Source: Methanocaldococcus sp. FS406-22 | GTDB lineage: Archaea > AGJL01 > Methanococci > Methanococcales > Methanocaldococcaceae | DNA length: 64,000 nt | Assembly (NCBI RefSeq): GCF_000025525.1 | Contig: NC_013887.1 | Location: forward strand, 1,696,940 to 1,760,939 | Reading direction: 5' to 3' | Shown here: positions 15,277-23,679 of the stretch, piece after piece | Position numbering within the stretch: position 1 is the stretch's first letter | Layout of the letters: every line of letters begins with the position of its first letter | Position numbers and translations under genes: made by a program | Notes under the pieces: generated by a model | What the model was told of the DNA's origin: nothing | Database searches by the model: none | The model's input: the letters and a program-made list of their open reading frames with translations, nothing else

Positions 15277-16608
15277 TTAGTTTTTCTTTCCTTCTTTAAT
15301 TTCTTTAACTTTTTTGAATATCTGTCTTAAAGTATCTTCATTACTCTTTGTGAATGGAAATGGAGATTTTGTGAATGGCTTTGCATACAAGGTTAAGCCG
15401 TCAAATCTATAGAACGTTGCTCCGCACTCCATCCCATCAATAACTCCTGGCAACACAACATCTGAAGCATAAGGTGTAGGGCCGGGAGCTATATCGATAC
15501 AAACCATTGGAATCTCATTTAGATACTTTGCACAATCTTTTGGCGTATGCTCCACAATACCAGCTGCAACTACTAAGACGGCATCAATCTCCCTTTCTCT
15601 CAAGAGGTCGGCAAAGGTAAACTCTCCAGGATTGTATCTTGGATAGCCCCTTGCAAAGTCTATTCCATACGGATAACCATACATGTATGATGCCACTTGG
15701 TTAAAGCCGTTAACGTTACAGTGTCCTCTTAAAGCTCCAATGGCACATTTTGTGTATTTGTTTAACTCTCTAACTAAAGTTAAAACGCATTCGATATTTC
15801 TATGCCCTCCTCTTGATGCTGGCAACCCTAAACCTCCATAAATCTTTACAAACTTGGCATTCTTCATCCACTCAACCATCTCTTCCATTACTTCGATTGG
15901 AACGCCAGTTATCTTCTCAACACTGTGATGTGGCTTTTTGCCTCTTAGTATTGTGAGGAGGGCAGAGAACAACTCATAGTCTGTGTTTGGCTTTAACTGA
16001 ACATGCAAATCAGCTAACTTTGCCGTGTCTGTCTTTCTTGGGTCAACAACTACAATTTTTCTATCCTTTCTTCCTCTTTCAGTCCAGTAACCTCTTGCAA
16101 AGACTGAGTATCTACTCATGTGTCTTGGGTGGGAGTGCATTGGGTTACAGCCCCAGAAGATGATTAAATCAGCTCTATTCTTTACCTCTCCAGCGGTGCA
16201 GCCAGGAAGTCCAGCCTCTTGAACCCCCATCAATGTAGGCCCGTGTCATATTGTCGAGTTTGAATCAACAACTCCCCCTAAGTATTCAGCCATATGCAAT
16301 CCTACAATGTGGGCTTCGGCAGAAGTCTCAGCCCCCATAAAGAGGAGAGGTCTTTTGGCATTTGCTAAAATCTCTGCAGCCTTTTCTATAGCTTCTTCCC
16401 AGCTAACCTTAACAAATTCTCCATTCTTCTTAATCATTGGTTCTCTTATTCTGTGAGGGCTGACAATCTCCTTAAACTTTGGAGCTCCCTCTCTGCATGC
16501 GTTTTTTACAATTATCTCTTGCTTCTCCTCATCATACCAAACCTCTATGTCATCACACGCCATCCCACAGACAGGGCACGTAATGCCCCTAAAAACCTTC
16601 ATAGCCAT
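15277..16608 (-). CDS. fmdB: Formylmethanofuran dehydrogenase subunit B, selenocysteine-containing (catalytic subunit)
   Basis: Catalytic molybdopterin subunit that reduces CO2 to formate in the first step of methanogenesis. It reads as one 443-residue protein if the in-frame TGA at 16248-16246 is selenocysteine (residue 121): NSNSTI-like VDSNSTI, then Sec, then HGPTLMGVQEAGLPG. In homologues this Cys/Sec ligates Mo or W. The N-terminus has ITCPVCGMACDD for a [4Fe-4S] cluster; later parts include DLIIFWGCNPMHSHPRHMSR, IVVVDPRKTDTAKLAD and CAIGALRGHCNVNGFNQVAS. Start ATG 16608 follows GGGTGAGATTT. A perfect SECIS follows the gene. Fourth gene of fmdE-A-C-B. Confidence 0.95.
16200..16218 (-). 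repeat. 5' arm of the 19-nt long-range inverted repeat, after the Sec codon
   Basis: This coding segment of fmdB, GAGGCUGGACUUCCUGGCU in the mRNA, encodes residues EAGLPGC just after the Sec-containing active site. It begins 27 nt downstream of the UGA and is the exact reverse complement of the 3' UTR segment at 15251-15269, about 930 nt away. Confidence 0.93.
16246..16248 (-). other. Selenocysteine codon (UGA) of fmdB
   Basis: The codon reads TGA on the minus strand in the context ATA-TGA-CAC-GGG-CCT. It falls exactly where FwdB/FmdB proteins have Cys or Sec before HGPT. The reading frame is open on both sides and both halves match the family, so this is recoding and not a broken gene. Confidence 0.95.
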
Positions 16609-16613
16609 AAATC

Positions 16614-17852
16614 TCACCCATATATCTTTTTCATAATCTCTTCAGCAGTTAATATCTCAGCCTTTCCTTTAACTGGCTCAACATAAACATAGTTTCCTTT
16701 ATAGAGTGGAGAACCCATGGACTCTGTGTATGAACCAATAACAACATTAGCCCAGATGGATCTTGGGATAAATACAGTTCCCTCTTGCAAAGCATCATCA
16801 GGAATCGCCCTTAAAGTTATGCATGATTTTTTATCTTCACTCATTACAGTGACATACTCTGGCTTTCCAAGATAGGCATAATCCTTTGGATGAATGTAAC
16901 AGACGGCACACTCTTTAACATATTTTTCAGTAAATTTCTTACCTCCTTTGATAATCTCTCCTTGGATAACAGTACTTCCAGTGTTTAGGAGAGCTTTAAT
17001 ACCTCCATCGTATCTATAATCGTCATAGCATTCATACAACTCTGGCTCTATCAATCCAAGGTTTTTCTCTTTTAAAGCATACAAAACTCCTTTAGGTTTT
17101 CTGCTTATTGCATAATCTCCAGTGAATTTGAGGAATTCTCCATAAATTGGCATATCGTTGATGTTTAAATCCTTCTCCTCTCCAACAAACTCAAATCCAG
17201 GAGCAAAGAATCTTATCCTTCCACATACTGCTATTGTCCCTTTTGTCATCTCAACTCCAACTGCTCTTTCAGCGTTTCCTTCAATATATATAAATCCACC
17301 ATTCTGCCTTATTCCGCAAAACTGCCTAACATTTCCTTTTATAATAATCTCTCCACCAGATATTGCAGCTCCAACGTTGTTTCCAGCATCTCCTTCAACT
17401 ATAATCTTTCCTCCTTTCATTCCATGCCAGCTCCCTCTATAGGCAGAACCAACGTAATCTCCAGCGTTTCCATTGATTTTTATTAGTCCTCCAGTCATCT
17501 CTCTACCAACCCAGTGCTTGGCATTTCCATTAACAACTATCTCTCCTCCTTTCATTTCAGAGCCAAGCTGAATTCCAACGTTTCCATTGATTATGATTTT
17601 ACCAGAACTCATCTGATAGCCAATATACTTAACTCTCTCAACATTCCCTTCAATGACGATTGTTACATCCTTTGAGTCATCATTGCTAACTTCTACATCA
17701 AAGAACTCTGAGAGAGGGAGTTTATTAGGTCCTTGCCAAACTAAGAGGGATTCAATTTCTTCCTTGCTCTTATTTGCAAATATATCTGGATTTATAACTT
17801 CTGCCTCTATTGGAATGTCTGGCTCTCCCTTTGGGGTTAAAATCACTTGCAT
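16614..17852 (-). CDS. fmdC: Formylmethanofuran dehydrogenase FmdC (fused subunits C and D)
   Basis: A 412-residue fusion. Residues about 1-270 are the FwdC beta-helix with repeated G-x-x-x-G-x-x-x-x-G-G patterns (IIINGNVGIQLGSEMKGGEI, IKINGNAGDYVGSAYRG, IIVEGDAGNNVGAAISGGEI), related to the glutamate synthase C-terminal domain. Residues about 278-412 are FwdD, the molybdopterin-dinucleotide-binding domain (LLNTGSTVIQGEIIKGG, AVCYIHPKDYAYLG, GTVFIPRSIWANVV). Such a C-D fusion is known for FmdC of Methanothermobacter Fmd enzymes and explains why no separate fwdD gene is present. It overlaps neither neighbour; fmdB starts 6 bases after it. Confidence 0.92.
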   Translation of the reverse strand: MQVILTPKGEPDIPIEAEVINPDIFANKSKEEIESLLVWQGPNKLPLSEFFDVEVSNDDSKDVTIVIEGNVERVKYIGYQMSSGKIIINGNVGIQLGSEMKGGEIVVNGNAKHWVGREMTGGLIKINGNAGDYVGSAYRGSWHGMKGGKIIVEGDAGNNVGAAISGGEIIIKGNVRQFCGIRQNGGFIYIEGNAERAVGVEMTKGTIAVCGRIRFFAPGFEFVGEEKDLNINDMPIYGEFLKFTGDYAISRKPKGVLYALKEKNLGLIEPELYECYDDYRYDGGIKALLNTGSTVIQGEIIKGGKKFTEKYVKECAVCYIHPKDYAYLGKPEYVTVMSEDKKSCITLRAIPDDALQEGTVFIPRSIWANVVIGSYTESMGSPLYKGNYVYVEPVKGKAEILTAEEIMKKIYG

Positions 17853-17854
17853 AC

Positions 17855-19603
17855 TTATTCACCCACATTTATTGGCGTTGGTTTTGTTAGATAATGCTCT
17901 GTTGTAGGGTAGTTGGTGAAGTCAAAGGTGTAGTATTTAAACCACTCTTTCACATCCTTAATCATCTCATTGTAGATTTCTTCATCTGGGAATTTAGCAT
18001 TGCAATAGTATGTTTTTCCGTCAGGAGTTGATACAATCTCTCCTTTATGGGCAACAATTACTCCGCCGTTTATTGTGTATTCTGCGTAGGTAAAGGCTTT
18101 TTCTATAGCTTTGTAGTCGTTTGTGTTGAGGGTTTCTGGGTTTATGTCATAGATTGCTATGTCTGCATCAGCCCCAACACCCAAATGCCCCTTCATTGGT
18201 GCTAATCCAACGGCTTTAGCTGGTGTAGCCCTTGTAACTGTTGCTATCTCATATAGGGTGTATTCTCTATCCATATTTGGTAAATCTGTTCTCTCAGAAG
18301 CCCATTTGTGGCATTCTTTTAGCATATCCTCTCTTGCCTTTTTGCTCATCAACCATGAGATAACCTTTGGATAGTTTGTAAATGAACCTCCGTTAGGGCT
18401 GTCTGTTGTCATTATCACTTTCCAAGGGTCTTTAACTCCCAATAAAAGCTCTAACCCCATTGCCCATTGGACACTATGCACACCATTCTTCTTTTTGTAT
18501 GCAAATGGCACGATACCAGAACCGCATTCTAATTCAACATCTGCGTTAGACCATTTTCCTCCAGTTAAAACAGCTAAATCGTATAAATTAGGACCATCTC
18601 CAGTCATACAGATTGCTGGGCCAAATATAACGCACCCGCTGTCTATAACAACGTGTTTTGATTTGTTTACATAATCTATAATCTCCTTTGTTCCAGATTC
18701 AAAATCCTTCCAAGAGGTTCCTCCAAAGGCATTAAACTGGACGTGAGTTAGATAGATGCTCTGCTCTCTCTCATAAGGGACTTTTGTTTTTATTTCTTCA
18801 TCAACTTTAACTTTTGGATTTGCCTTTATATCTTCTGGAATTTTTAGAGTCTCTTTTGTTATCTCCCAATTTCCAGGATGTCCTAAGCCGTTGGCATGAA
18901 CATGGATTGACATTGGGTAACCTAAAATCTCATTAACTTCAGCTAAACCTCTGATAATCTCTCTTGGTGTAACCTCAAAATGAATGCACGGCTCATCTAA
19001 AGAATAGATATTCAATCCCCAACCCCAATTTTCTACACCAGCTGGATTAACAATCTTAATCCCATAAGTTTTGTGAATTCTATTCATCCACGCCACATAA
19101 GCGGCGGCTTTTTCAATATCTCCTTCTTTTAGGTATTTTAAAATAAACCAGTTGTTTCCAAACATCAAATAAGCACATTTATTTACAACAGGAACATGTT
19201 TTAACTCCTCATGAGTGTGTTTTGCAAGCATTGGTGGTGTTGCTGCTTCGCAAATTGTTGTATAACCCATTAAAGCATATTTATAACCCATAACATAGCT
19301 TGAAGGCAAAACCTTTCCACTACCACTGTGAGTTATATCTGTCTTTTTTATCGGATGTTTGTATTGATACTCTGGACATAATAGCCTTCCATGTGTAACC
19401 TTAGGCCCAGCTACGTGGGTGTGGGAATCAACACCTCCAGGCATTACAGTTTTGTTAGATGCATCAATAACTTTAGCATCTTTCATCTCATTTGAGGACA
19501 GTTCTTCAACAATCTTTCCATCTTTAACAAAGATATCCATCTTTTCTCCATCTATCCCATTCATTGGGTCAAAGACATAGCCATTTTTTATTATAAGGTT
19601 CAT
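17855..19603 (-). CDS. fmdA: Formylmethanofuran dehydrogenase subunit A (amidohydrolase)
   Basis: The 582-residue subunit A is the zinc-dependent amidohydrolase that condenses formate with methanofuran. The metal-binding H-x-H is at residues 61-63 in VDSHTHVAGPKVTH; further pieces are SYVMGYKYALMGYTTICEAA, KIVNPAGVENWGWG, SIHVHANGLGHPGNWE, YLTHVQFNAFGG and IMTTDSPNGGSFTNYP with the metal-site Asp. GGTGATACT precedes the start. Second gene of fmdE-A-C-B. A second copy of the gene probably exists in the core fwd operon elsewhere in the genome. Confidence 0.94.
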   Translation of the reverse strand: MNLIIKNGYVFDPMNGIDGEKMDIFVKDGKIVEELSSNEMKDAKVIDASNKTVMPGGVDSHTHVAGPKVTHGRLLCPEYQYKHPIKKTDITHSGSGKVLPSSYVMGYKYALMGYTTICEAATPPMLAKHTHEELKHVPVVNKCAYLMFGNNWFILKYLKEGDIEKAAAYVAWMNRIHKTYGIKIVNPAGVENWGWGLNIYSLDEPCIHFEVTPREIIRGLAEVNEILGYPMSIHVHANGLGHPGNWEITKETLKIPEDIKANPKVKVDEEIKTKVPYEREQSIYLTHVQFNAFGGTSWKDFESGTKEIIDYVNKSKHVVIDSGCVIFGPAICMTGDGPNLYDLAVLTGGKWSNADVELECGSGIVPFAYKKKNGVHSVQWAMGLELLLGVKDPWKVIMTTDSPNGGSFTNYPKVISWLMSKKAREDMLKECHKWASERTDLPNMDREYTLYEIATVTRATPAKAVGLAPMKGHLGVGADADIAIYDINPETLNTNDYKAIEKAFTYAEYTINGGVIVAHKGEIVSTPDGKTYYCNAKFPDEEIYNEMIKDVKEWFKYYTFDFTNYPTTEHYLTKPTPINVGE

Positions 19604-19615
19604 AGTATCACCAAA

Positions 19616-20188
19616 TCAGTTTTGGCATGAGAGGCAGATGGTTTCATTATCTTTTTGAATGAATGGCTCTTTGCAAATCTTGCAAAGCTTTATTGTCTTT
19701 TTTTGCTTAGTTGGAACAAGAATATCAACGAATTCGTAAGAATAGACGGCATCTCCAGCATTAATGATGTCTAAGATAACCTCATCGTGAGGAACTTTCT
19801 CAATATTCAGATACCAGGCATGAAGCTTTGGATATTTGGCAGTTTTTATATAATCAAGGATGATCCTAACTCCTTTGATGATTTCTCCTTCTCTACCCCA
19901 TTTATTTACAGTAACTGCCATCTTTCCAGTGTCAATAACCTTTAGCCTCTTATTTCCAGTTGTGCATCTTCCAAGGATTTGAAATGCATCAGGAATGCAG
20001 TTATAGGTTTCACAAGTAACGTAGATTCTATCATTTTCATCAATGTTGAGGATTCTTTTAGCCAAATCAAACATAAAAATTCCAATTAAAACTCCAGGGC
20101 TTAAACAGCCATGAAATTCTATAACTCTCTCTACATCTTCTTTTTTGATGCTGTTGAGTTTGCTAACTATGGAGTCTATGATGTCCAT
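19616..20188 (-). CDS. fmdE: FmdE protein with C-terminal zinc ribbon
   Basis: A 190-residue FmdE-family protein, encoded in front of molybdenum formylmethanofuran dehydrogenase genes but not a proven subunit. The family core includes EFHGCLSPGVLIGIFMFDLA (residues 24-43), VTCETYNCIPDAFQILGRCT, GKMAVTVNKWGREGE. The C-terminus is a zinc ribbon with KLCKICKEPF and ETICLSCQN. First gene of the operon; starts 12 bases upstream of fmdA and is read divergently from fwdF across a 244-base regulatory region. Confidence 0.88.
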   Translation of the reverse strand: MDIIDSIVSKLNSIKKEDVERVIEFHGCLSPGVLIGIFMFDLAKRILNIDENDRIYVTCETYNCIPDAFQILGRCTTGNKRLKVIDTGKMAVTVNKWGREGEIIKGVRIILDYIKTAKYPKLHAWYLNIEKVPHDEVILDIINAGDAVYSYEFVDILVPTKQKKTIKLCKICKEPFIQKDNETICLSCQN

Positions 20189-20432
20189 GCAAAAACCACC
20201 ATGTTCATTAAAATCAGTTACGTAATTATTTGTGATTACATAATTTACATACTTTAGTAACGTTCAAAGATTATATGATTGGATATTTTATATATATAAG
20301 TTACGACTTATGATTAAGACAAAAAATATTTATTTGTGATAGTATTTACAATCAAATAATTAGTAACTGAAACAAAAAACATATAAAGATATAAATGTTT
20401 TAATTATTAGTGTTTCCTTGAGGGGTGGTATC
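20189..20432. promoter_or_regulatory. Divergent control region between fmdE and fwdF
   Basis: This intergenic region drives fmdE leftward and fwdF rightward. It holds two related direct repeats: 20226-20261 and 20330-20367. Both begin TTATTTGTGAT, carry TTTACA in the middle and end TTAGTAAC. Additional GTTACG or TTACG motifs lie at 20217-20222 and 20300-20306, and GTAAT-N8-ATTAC spans 20222-20239. A TATA-like TTTTATATATAT lies near 20286-20298. These look like regulator sites, perhaps for a metal-responsive protein; which regulator binds is unknown. Confidence 0.6.
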
Positions 20433-21497
20433 TTGCAGCAGATAAAAGAGGCTTATAATGGTGTTATCACAATTTTAAGGGATGGTGTTGAAAAAAGAGA
20501 ATTAATGTGGAATGATTACCTATGTGTTGGTTGCGGTATCTGCTATGACATCTGCCCAACAAAAGCTATTACTATGGGGCCTTTAGGGGCAATAGCCAAG
20601 GGGATTGTTGATGCTCCAAAATTGGATATTGATGAAAATAAGTGCGTTTTATGTGGATTGTGTGCTGCATCTTGCCCATTTGATGCTATGGATTTAAAAA
20701 TTAACGGAAAGTCAATAAAAGAGGATGAAAGATATCCAAAGATTAAGAGAAAGAGTATCAAAATCTATCAAGACAAATGCGTTTTATGTGAGCAGTGTGA
20801 AATGGTTTGTCCTCAAGGGGCTATAGAAGTTGAGAGGGACTTACCAGAAAGAAAGAAGTTTGTTATTGGAGAGATAAACATAAACAAAGAAAAATGTGTT
20901 CTCTGTGGAATCTGTGCTGAATACTGTCCAGCAGATGCTATAAACTTAAAATACAACTATCCAACACCAACAAATCCAAAACCAATAACCGATATTGAAG
21001 TTGATAAAGATGCATGTGTATTCTGTAAAGTTTGTGAATTCGTCTGTCCACACGATGCAATTGAAGTTATCTGTTACAAATGCCCATTCATAAAGAAGAT
21101 TCCAACAGCTAAGTTGTATGATGACATTAAAGGGAAAGTTACCGTTAATGAAGAGCTATGCGTTGCTTGTGGATGGTGTGCTTATATCTGTCCGGCTGGA
21201 GCTATTGAAGTTGAGAAGCCATTCAAAGGAGAGGTTATTATTGATTTAGACGCATGCAACGGATGTGAGGCTTGCGTTGCTATCTGTCCGTGTAATGCCT
21301 TAGAATTCCCAAAATCAGAGAAAAAGGGAGAGAAAGTCCCAAGAATTATTGTTAATCAGAATTTGTGTGTGTTATGCGGAGCTTGTGCTAAAGCATGTCC
21401 AGTTAATGCCATAAAAGTTGTTAGAAGAGAGGTTAGCATAACAAAAACAAAACCAATAGCTTGGAAAAAGGCATTTGAAAACTTAGCAGCTGAGTAA
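20433..21497 (+). CDS. fwdF: Polyferredoxin FwdF/FmdF of formylmethanofuran dehydrogenase
   Basis: A 354-residue polyferredoxin that wires electrons between the heterodisulfide reductase/ferredoxin and the formylmethanofuran dehydrogenase. Eight C-x2-C-x2-C-x3-CP motifs are visible: CVGCGICYDICP, CVLCGLCAASCP, CVLCEQCEMVCP, CVLCGICAEYCP, CVFCKVCEFVCP, CVACGWCAYICP, CNGCEACVAICP and CVLCGACAKACP. TTG 20433 is taken as the start because GGGGTGG precedes it at the usual distance. Followed 12 bases later by fwdG. Confidence 0.93.
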   Translation: MQQIKEAYNGVITILRDGVEKRELMWNDYLCVGCGICYDICPTKAITMGPLGAIAKGIVDAPKLDIDENKCVLCGLCAASCPFDAMDLKINGKSIKEDERYPKIKRKSIKIYQDKCVLCEQCEMVCPQGAIEVERDLPERKKFVIGEININKEKCVLCGICAEYCPADAINLKYNYPTPTNPKPITDIEVDKDACVFCKVCEFVCPHDAIEVICYKCPFIKKIPTAKLYDDIKGKVTVNEELCVACGWCAYICPAGAIEVEKPFKGEVIIDLDACNGCEACVAICPCNALEFPKSEKKGEKVPRIIVNQNLCVLCGACAKACPVNAIKVVRREVSITKTKPIAWKKAFENLAAE

Positions 21498-21509
21498 TGA
21501 GGTGGTTAG

Positions 21510-21752
21510 ATGTATAAGTTGGTTGTTTATCCAGAGAGATGTCATGGTTGTGGGAATTGCGTTGTTTCTTGCCCAGTAAATGCAAAAGACCCAAGTGTTT
21601 GGGGAGGTAAGGGCCCAGAAACAGATAAAGTTGTTATGATTGTTGAGGAAGGTCTTGTTAAGGTAGTTAATCAAGAATTATGTGGTGGATGTGGAGCTTG
21701 CATAGAGGTGTGTCCAGTAAATGCTATAGAATTAACTATAGTGAAAAATTAA
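21510..21752 (+). CDS. fwdG: Ferredoxin subunit FwdG/FmdG of formylmethanofuran dehydrogenase
   Basis: An 80-residue ferredoxin with two [4Fe-4S] motifs, CHGCGNCVVSCP near residue 12 and CGGCGACIEVCP near residue 57. Between them is VWGGKGPETDKVV, typical of FwdG. GAGGTGG is the ribosome binding site. It forms an operon with fwdF. Confidence 0.92.
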   Translation: MYKLVVYPERCHGCGNCVVSCPVNAKDPSVWGGKGPETDKVVMIVEEGLVKVVNQELCGGCGACIEVCPVNAIELTIVKN

Positions 21753-22052
21753 AATAAATAAATCTTTTTTAAATTTTACAGTTCTTTTTTTAGTCTTTTA
21801 GTAGGTGATATTTAGGATATAATTGAAAGAGCCTATGATTTTATTGACATCAAAATTATTGATTTCTCTTTTATTTAATTTAAAACACTGTCTTTTTTGG
21901 ATTGTTTAAAAATGCTCAAAAAGCATGTTATTGGAGTTTAATTAAAAACTATTAACTCCAACAACATATTTGCAACTTTGTTCATCTATCTTAATTAACA
22001 TAAAGGATAAATATAACTATTTTTAATTAATGCTATGGTTGGAGGTGATAAT
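21753..22052 (+). promoter_or_regulatory. Region between fwdG and modA with two inverted repeats
   Basis: About 300 bases without a gene. ATGCT-N5-AGCAT (21912-21926) is a small hairpin. TTGGAGTT-N15-AACTCCAA (21931-21961) is a perfect 8-bp inverted repeat flanked by GTTA and CAAC. The pair lies some 90 bases before modA, upstream of an AAATATAA TATA-like box near 22012. Either a terminator of fwdFG or, more likely for the second repeat, an operator of modABC. Confidence 0.45.
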
Positions 22053-22886
22053 GTGAAAAATAGAATTTTAGGAAAATCTAAAATTATTTTAATTTCCTTT
22101 ATTTCCATAATACTTATTTTTGGAGCTTTGTGTGGATGTTTAAATGAAAATAAAAATGTAAGCACTAAAAAACCCTATGAAGGAAAGACAATAACTGTTT
22201 TATGTGGAGCTGGGCTAATGAAGCCTATGAATGAGCTTATACAAAACTTTGAAAACAAAACTGGGGCAAAGGTAGAGGTTCATTATGGAGGAAGTGCTGA
22301 ATTGTTTGGTATTTTAACAACAACTGGAGGAGATGTCTTTATTCCTGGAGCTTATAAATATACTGCCGATGCAATGAAGAAGGGACTTATATTAAACGAT
22401 ACAGTCAAAAACATAACCTACCACATCCCAGTTATTGCAGTTCCAAAAGGAAATCCTAAGAACATTAAAGGCTTAGAGGATTTGGCAAAGCCGGGAGTTA
22501 GAGTTGTTATAGGAGACCCAAAGGCATGTGCAATTGGAAAAGTGGCAAAGAAGATTTTAGAGAAAAATCATCTATGGGAAAATGTTAGCAAGAATATTGT
22601 TGTTGAGACTCCAACAGTCAACCAACTCCTCATCTACATAGCAACAAATCAAGCAGATGCGGCAATTATCTGGGGAGATATGGTTACTTGGGCAGAGAGT
22701 AAAGGAAAGATTGAGGTTGTTGAGATTCCAAAAGATAAAAACATTATAAAGACAATCCCAACTGCAGTAACTATCTACGCTAAAAAAGACAACAACTTAG
22801 AGGTTGCCAAGGCATTTAACGACTATATCTCAAGTGATGAGGCAAAGGAGATTTGGAAGAAGTGGGGCTTTATACCATGTAAATAG
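22053..22886 (+). CDS. modA: Molybdate/tungstate ABC transporter, substrate-binding lipoprotein
   Basis: A 277-residue lipoprotein. The signal sequence IILISFISIILIFGALCGC ends in a lipobox with the Cys near residue 28. The mature part follows ModA: ITVLCGAGLMKPMNELIQNF, VHYGGSAELFGILTTTGGDV, IPVIAVPKGNPKNIKGLEDL, VVIGDPKACAIGKVAKKIL, NQADAAIIWGDMVTW and VTIYAKKDNNLEVAKAFNDY. GTG 22053 is chosen because GGAGGTGAT stands at the right distance. It captures molybdate or tungstate outside the cell and passes it to ModB and ModC, encoded directly downstream. Confidence 0.9.
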   Translation: MKNRILGKSKIILISFISIILIFGALCGCLNENKNVSTKKPYEGKTITVLCGAGLMKPMNELIQNFENKTGAKVEVHYGGSAELFGILTTTGGDVFIPGAYKYTADAMKKGLILNDTVKNITYHIPVIAVPKGNPKNIKGLEDLAKPGVRVVIGDPKACAIGKVAKKILEKNHLWENVSKNIVVETPTVNQLLIYIATNQADAAIIWGDMVTWAESKGKIEVVEIPKDKNIIKTIPTAVTIYAKKDNNLEVAKAFNDYISSDEAKEIWKKWGFIPCK

Positions 22887-22891
22887 GTGAG

Positions 22892-23674
22892 ATGATGAGA
22901 GTTAGTTTTAAATCTTTTTGCATCTTTTTATCATTTTTATTTACGTTTTTGTTGTTTTTAGCAATAGCATCGTTGTTTTTAGTCCCAAATCCTTCAGAGA
23001 TTTTGAGTGCATTAAAAACAGAGGAGATGATATATTCTTTAAAGTTGTCTATCTTAACGTCATCAATCTCCACATTCCTTGTTATGCTGTTATCAATACC
23101 TATTGGCTATGCGTTATCAAGGCATTCATTTCCGGGGAAGAGTATTGTAAAATCAATCCTTGATTTACCAATGGCATTTCCAGAGTTGGTTTTGGGTTTA
23201 GCCCTACTTTTGTTGTTTGGACAGTCATTTATAGGTAAATCATTGGAGAGCTTTGGAATAAAAATTGTTTTTACAAAACTTGGGATTGTTGTTGCCCAGT
23301 TCTTCACAGCTCTACCTTATGCTGTTAGGGTTATATACTCAACATTTGAGGAGATAAATCCAAGATATGAGCTTGTTTCAAGGTCTTTGGGTTATGGAGA
23401 GTTAGAGACATTCTTTAATGTATCCCTACCATTGGCAAAGAATGGGTTGTTTGCCTCTACAATTATCACATTTGCAAGATGTATGGGAGCATTTGGAGCT
23501 GTGTTAATCCTTGCTGGAGGTTCTTATATGAATACAGAGATTTTGCCAATTACCTTGTATCTTAATATATCCTACGGAAATCTTGGAATGGCTATAACAA
23601 GTGGAATACTGCTTATAGTGATTTCATTTATAGCTATATTGGTATTTGAGAAGTTCGAGGGTAATAAAAGGTGA
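22892..23674 (+). CDS. modB: Molybdate/tungstate ABC transporter permease
   Basis: A 260-residue integral membrane permease with about six hydrophobic helices (first: FCIFLSFLFTFLLFLAIASL). The cytoplasmic EAA loop that contacts ModC reads SRSLGYGELETFFNVSLPLA. LDLPMAFPELVLGLALLLLF is typical of ModB/CysW permeases. Start ATG 22892 follows GGTGAG and lies 5 bases after modA. Its end overlaps the longer reading of modC. Confidence 0.92.
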   Translation: MMRVSFKSFCIFLSFLFTFLLFLAIASLFLVPNPSEILSALKTEEMIYSLKLSILTSSISTFLVMLLSIPIGYALSRHSFPGKSIVKSILDLPMAFPELVLGLALLLLFGQSFIGKSLESFGIKIVFTKLGIVVAQFFTALPYAVRVIYSTFEEINPRYELVSRSLGYGELETFFNVSLPLAKNGLFASTIITFARCMGAFGAVLILAGGSYMNTEILPITLYLNISYGNLGMAITSGILLIVISFIAILVFEKFEGNKR

Positions 23675-23679
23675 AAATA

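Noticed and set aside
16246..16248. In-frame TGA in fmdB as a nonsense mutation splitting the gene in two
   Set aside because: The TGA is at the known Cys/Sec position before HGPT, both sides match the family, a consensus SECIS follows, and SelB is encoded nearby.
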